Positions 63,154-64,000 of a DNA stretch of 64,000 bases are shown here, in pieces (the first letter of the stretch is position 1; every line of letters starts with the position of its first letter). Under the pieces are notes generated by a model. It saw only the letters and a program-made list of their open reading frames with translations, was not told the DNA's origin and searched no databases. Origin of the DNA: Acidobacteria bacterium Ga0074141 (lineage in GTDB: Bacteria > Acidobacteriota > Blastocatellia > Pyrinomonadales > Pyrinomonadaceae); NCBI GenBank assembly GCA_001464665.1, contig LNDP01000014.1, forward strand, positions 186,001 to 250,000, read 5' to 3'. Both the position numbers and the translations under genes were made by a program.

Positions 63154-64000
63154 TTACTTTCGAAGGTCGATCCTCACGATGTTTCCGACTGCGGAGCCGC
63201 GGGAAACGGCGAATGTTCTTCCATTGGGGGAAAGGCTGAAGTTTGAGATTATCTGATCCGAAAAATTTGTGATCTGCACGGGTTTTGTGTCGTTGAGCGG
63301 CAAAAACCAAATGTTGCTGAAACTCTCGCCGCTGCTGTCAACGTAGTAGACGCCGCTTCCGTCGAGCTTCCATTCAACGAGCCTTCCGGGGATATTAAGA
63401 TCGCGCGGTTTCGCATTCTCGATCTCCGAGAAAAGTGCAAGCTTGTAGGGTTGCTCTTTCGCCGCCGGGTCGTGGTAGTGTCCAATAAATTTCGTCGGAT
63501 CGGTTGGCGAGATCCGATGATTGGTCGTGCCTTCCGCCAGAACCTGGACGGCTTCGCCGCCCTCGAGCGGCATTTTCCACAGACCCTTTGCGCTAAAGTA
63601 GAGCCAATTGCCGTCTGGTGAGATCTCCGGATGGCCGGCTCCGTCGCCAGGGGTCACTTGCCGCAAGTTCGTGCCATCCAAACCGATCTGCCAGATATGT
63701 CGGTGTCCCGTTCGGTTGGTACTAAATACGGCCGAATTCCCATCGGGCATTACGTCGATCGACAACGGAAGCGTGTCTTTATCAAAGGTCAATTGAACGC
63801 TTTCAAGCGTCTCCAGATTCAACCGCCACAGATCGCCGGTCTGATAGCCGTTGGCCTTCGTATGCAAAAGCTGCTTTCCATCCGGCGTCCACTTTATTCC
63901 CCATGCTCCGTTCGAACCGGCAACGTCAAAGGTCAACTGCTGTGCTGATCGTGGATCACTGACAGGTACGAGGAAGAGATTCTCAGACTTGGACCAGGTT
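63154..64000 (-). CDS. Beta-propeller (WD40-like/PD40) protein, 3' part (cut by window edge)
   Basis: 282 codons in the window; the start lies beyond 64000. PD40/TolB-type repeats: GAWGIKWTPDGKQLLHTKA, LPLSIDVMPDGNSAVFSTNR, GHPEISPDGNWLYFSAKGL and ISNFSLSPNGRTFAVSRGS. The end VGNIVRIDLRK closes the propeller. In Acidobacteriota such propellers are often the C-terminal half of Ser/Thr kinases or winged-helix regulators, but the N-terminus is not visible. Confidence 0.8.
   Translation of the reverse strand, partial: TWSKSENLFLVPVSDPRSAQQLTFDVAGSNGAWGIKWTPDGKQLLHTKANGYQTGDLWRLNLETLESVQLTFDKDTLPLSIDVMPDGNSAVFSTNRTGHRHIWQIGLDGTNLRQVTPGDGAGHPEISPDGNWLYFSAKGLWKMPLEGGEAVQVLAEGTTNHRISPTDPTKFIGHYHDPAAKEQPYKLALFSEIENAKPRDLNIPGRLVEWKLDGSGVYYVDSSGESFSNIWFLPLNDTKPVQITNFSDQIISNFSLSPNGRTFAVSRGSAVGNIVRIDLRK

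Overview
The window looks like a stretch of chromosome from an Acidobacteriota bacterium, probably class Blastocatellia (Pyrinomonadaceae-like). This is inferred from gene content: an Oar-type TonB-dependent receptor with a carboxypeptidase-regulatory N-terminus, a serine/threonine kinase fused to TolB-like and TPR regions, a secretin ending in a cohesin-like domain, and Gly-rich envelope proteins. I see no rRNA, tRNA, CRISPR array, transposase, integrase or phage gene. Most of it is ordinary, densely packed chromosome with an accessory-looking interval at about 31.6-34.7 kb.

Layout. 0-6 kb: 3' end of cinA, a TVP38-type membrane protein, then a type II secretion/type IV pilus cluster (secretin, two pseudopilins, PilM-like). 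6-13.4 kb: ECF sigma factor, zinc-finger anti-sigma, a bactofilin-like membrane protein, a DUF5666-like secreted protein, the large TonB receptor and a secreted protein. 13.5-17.3 kb (minus strand): sugar-nucleotide epimerase, UDP-glucose dehydrogenase and two tandem exported FecR-like proteins with a shared C-terminal tail. 17.7-20.2 kb: xylose-type binding lipoprotein, ROK sugar kinase, a small unknown protein. 20.3-28.6 kb: rimP-nusA-infB-rbfA-nrnA behind a hairpin/terminator leader, running into cobO-pgpA-DUF1835. 28.6-31.6 kb: corA, infA and a secreted aminopeptidase P.

31.6-34.7 kb is the odd part. It holds several kinds of degenerate short tandem repeat (9-, 7- and 8-mers), three clustered GNRA-type hairpins, copies of a CGGGCTACTGACACG unit, one TonB-C-domain gene, and a ~250 bp copy of the 3' end of the lipoprotein gene at 60.3 kb. 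Both copies carry the same reading-frame break.

34.7-41.9 kb: acyl-CoA synthetase, a divergent zinc-finger (anti-sigma-like)/sigma-like pair, a Ser/Thr kinase, and three small redox proteins (glutaredoxin, 2Fe-2S protein, rhodanese). 42-48.5 kb: a complete RND efflux operon (MFP, RND pump, TolC-like). 48.5-52 kb (minus): a PilT-like ATPase with duplicated N-terminal domain and a stand-alone methylmalonyl-CoA mutase catalytic subunit. 52-55 kb: a tightly coupled operon of unknown proteins ending in an RlmD-type methyltransferase. 55-64 kb: YbjQ, an M48 protease, a beta-helix protein, ruvB, a CPBP protease, the NHL/M23-like lipoprotein, a DUF937 protein and the 3' part of a beta-propeller protein cut by the window edge.

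I did not find a wholly new defence or biosynthetic system. The best leads are the shared frame break in the duplicated gene end, the tandem FecR-like pair, the divergent sigma/anti-sigma-like pair with inverted repeats, the tandem PilT-N architecture, and the phased 9-mer arrays.
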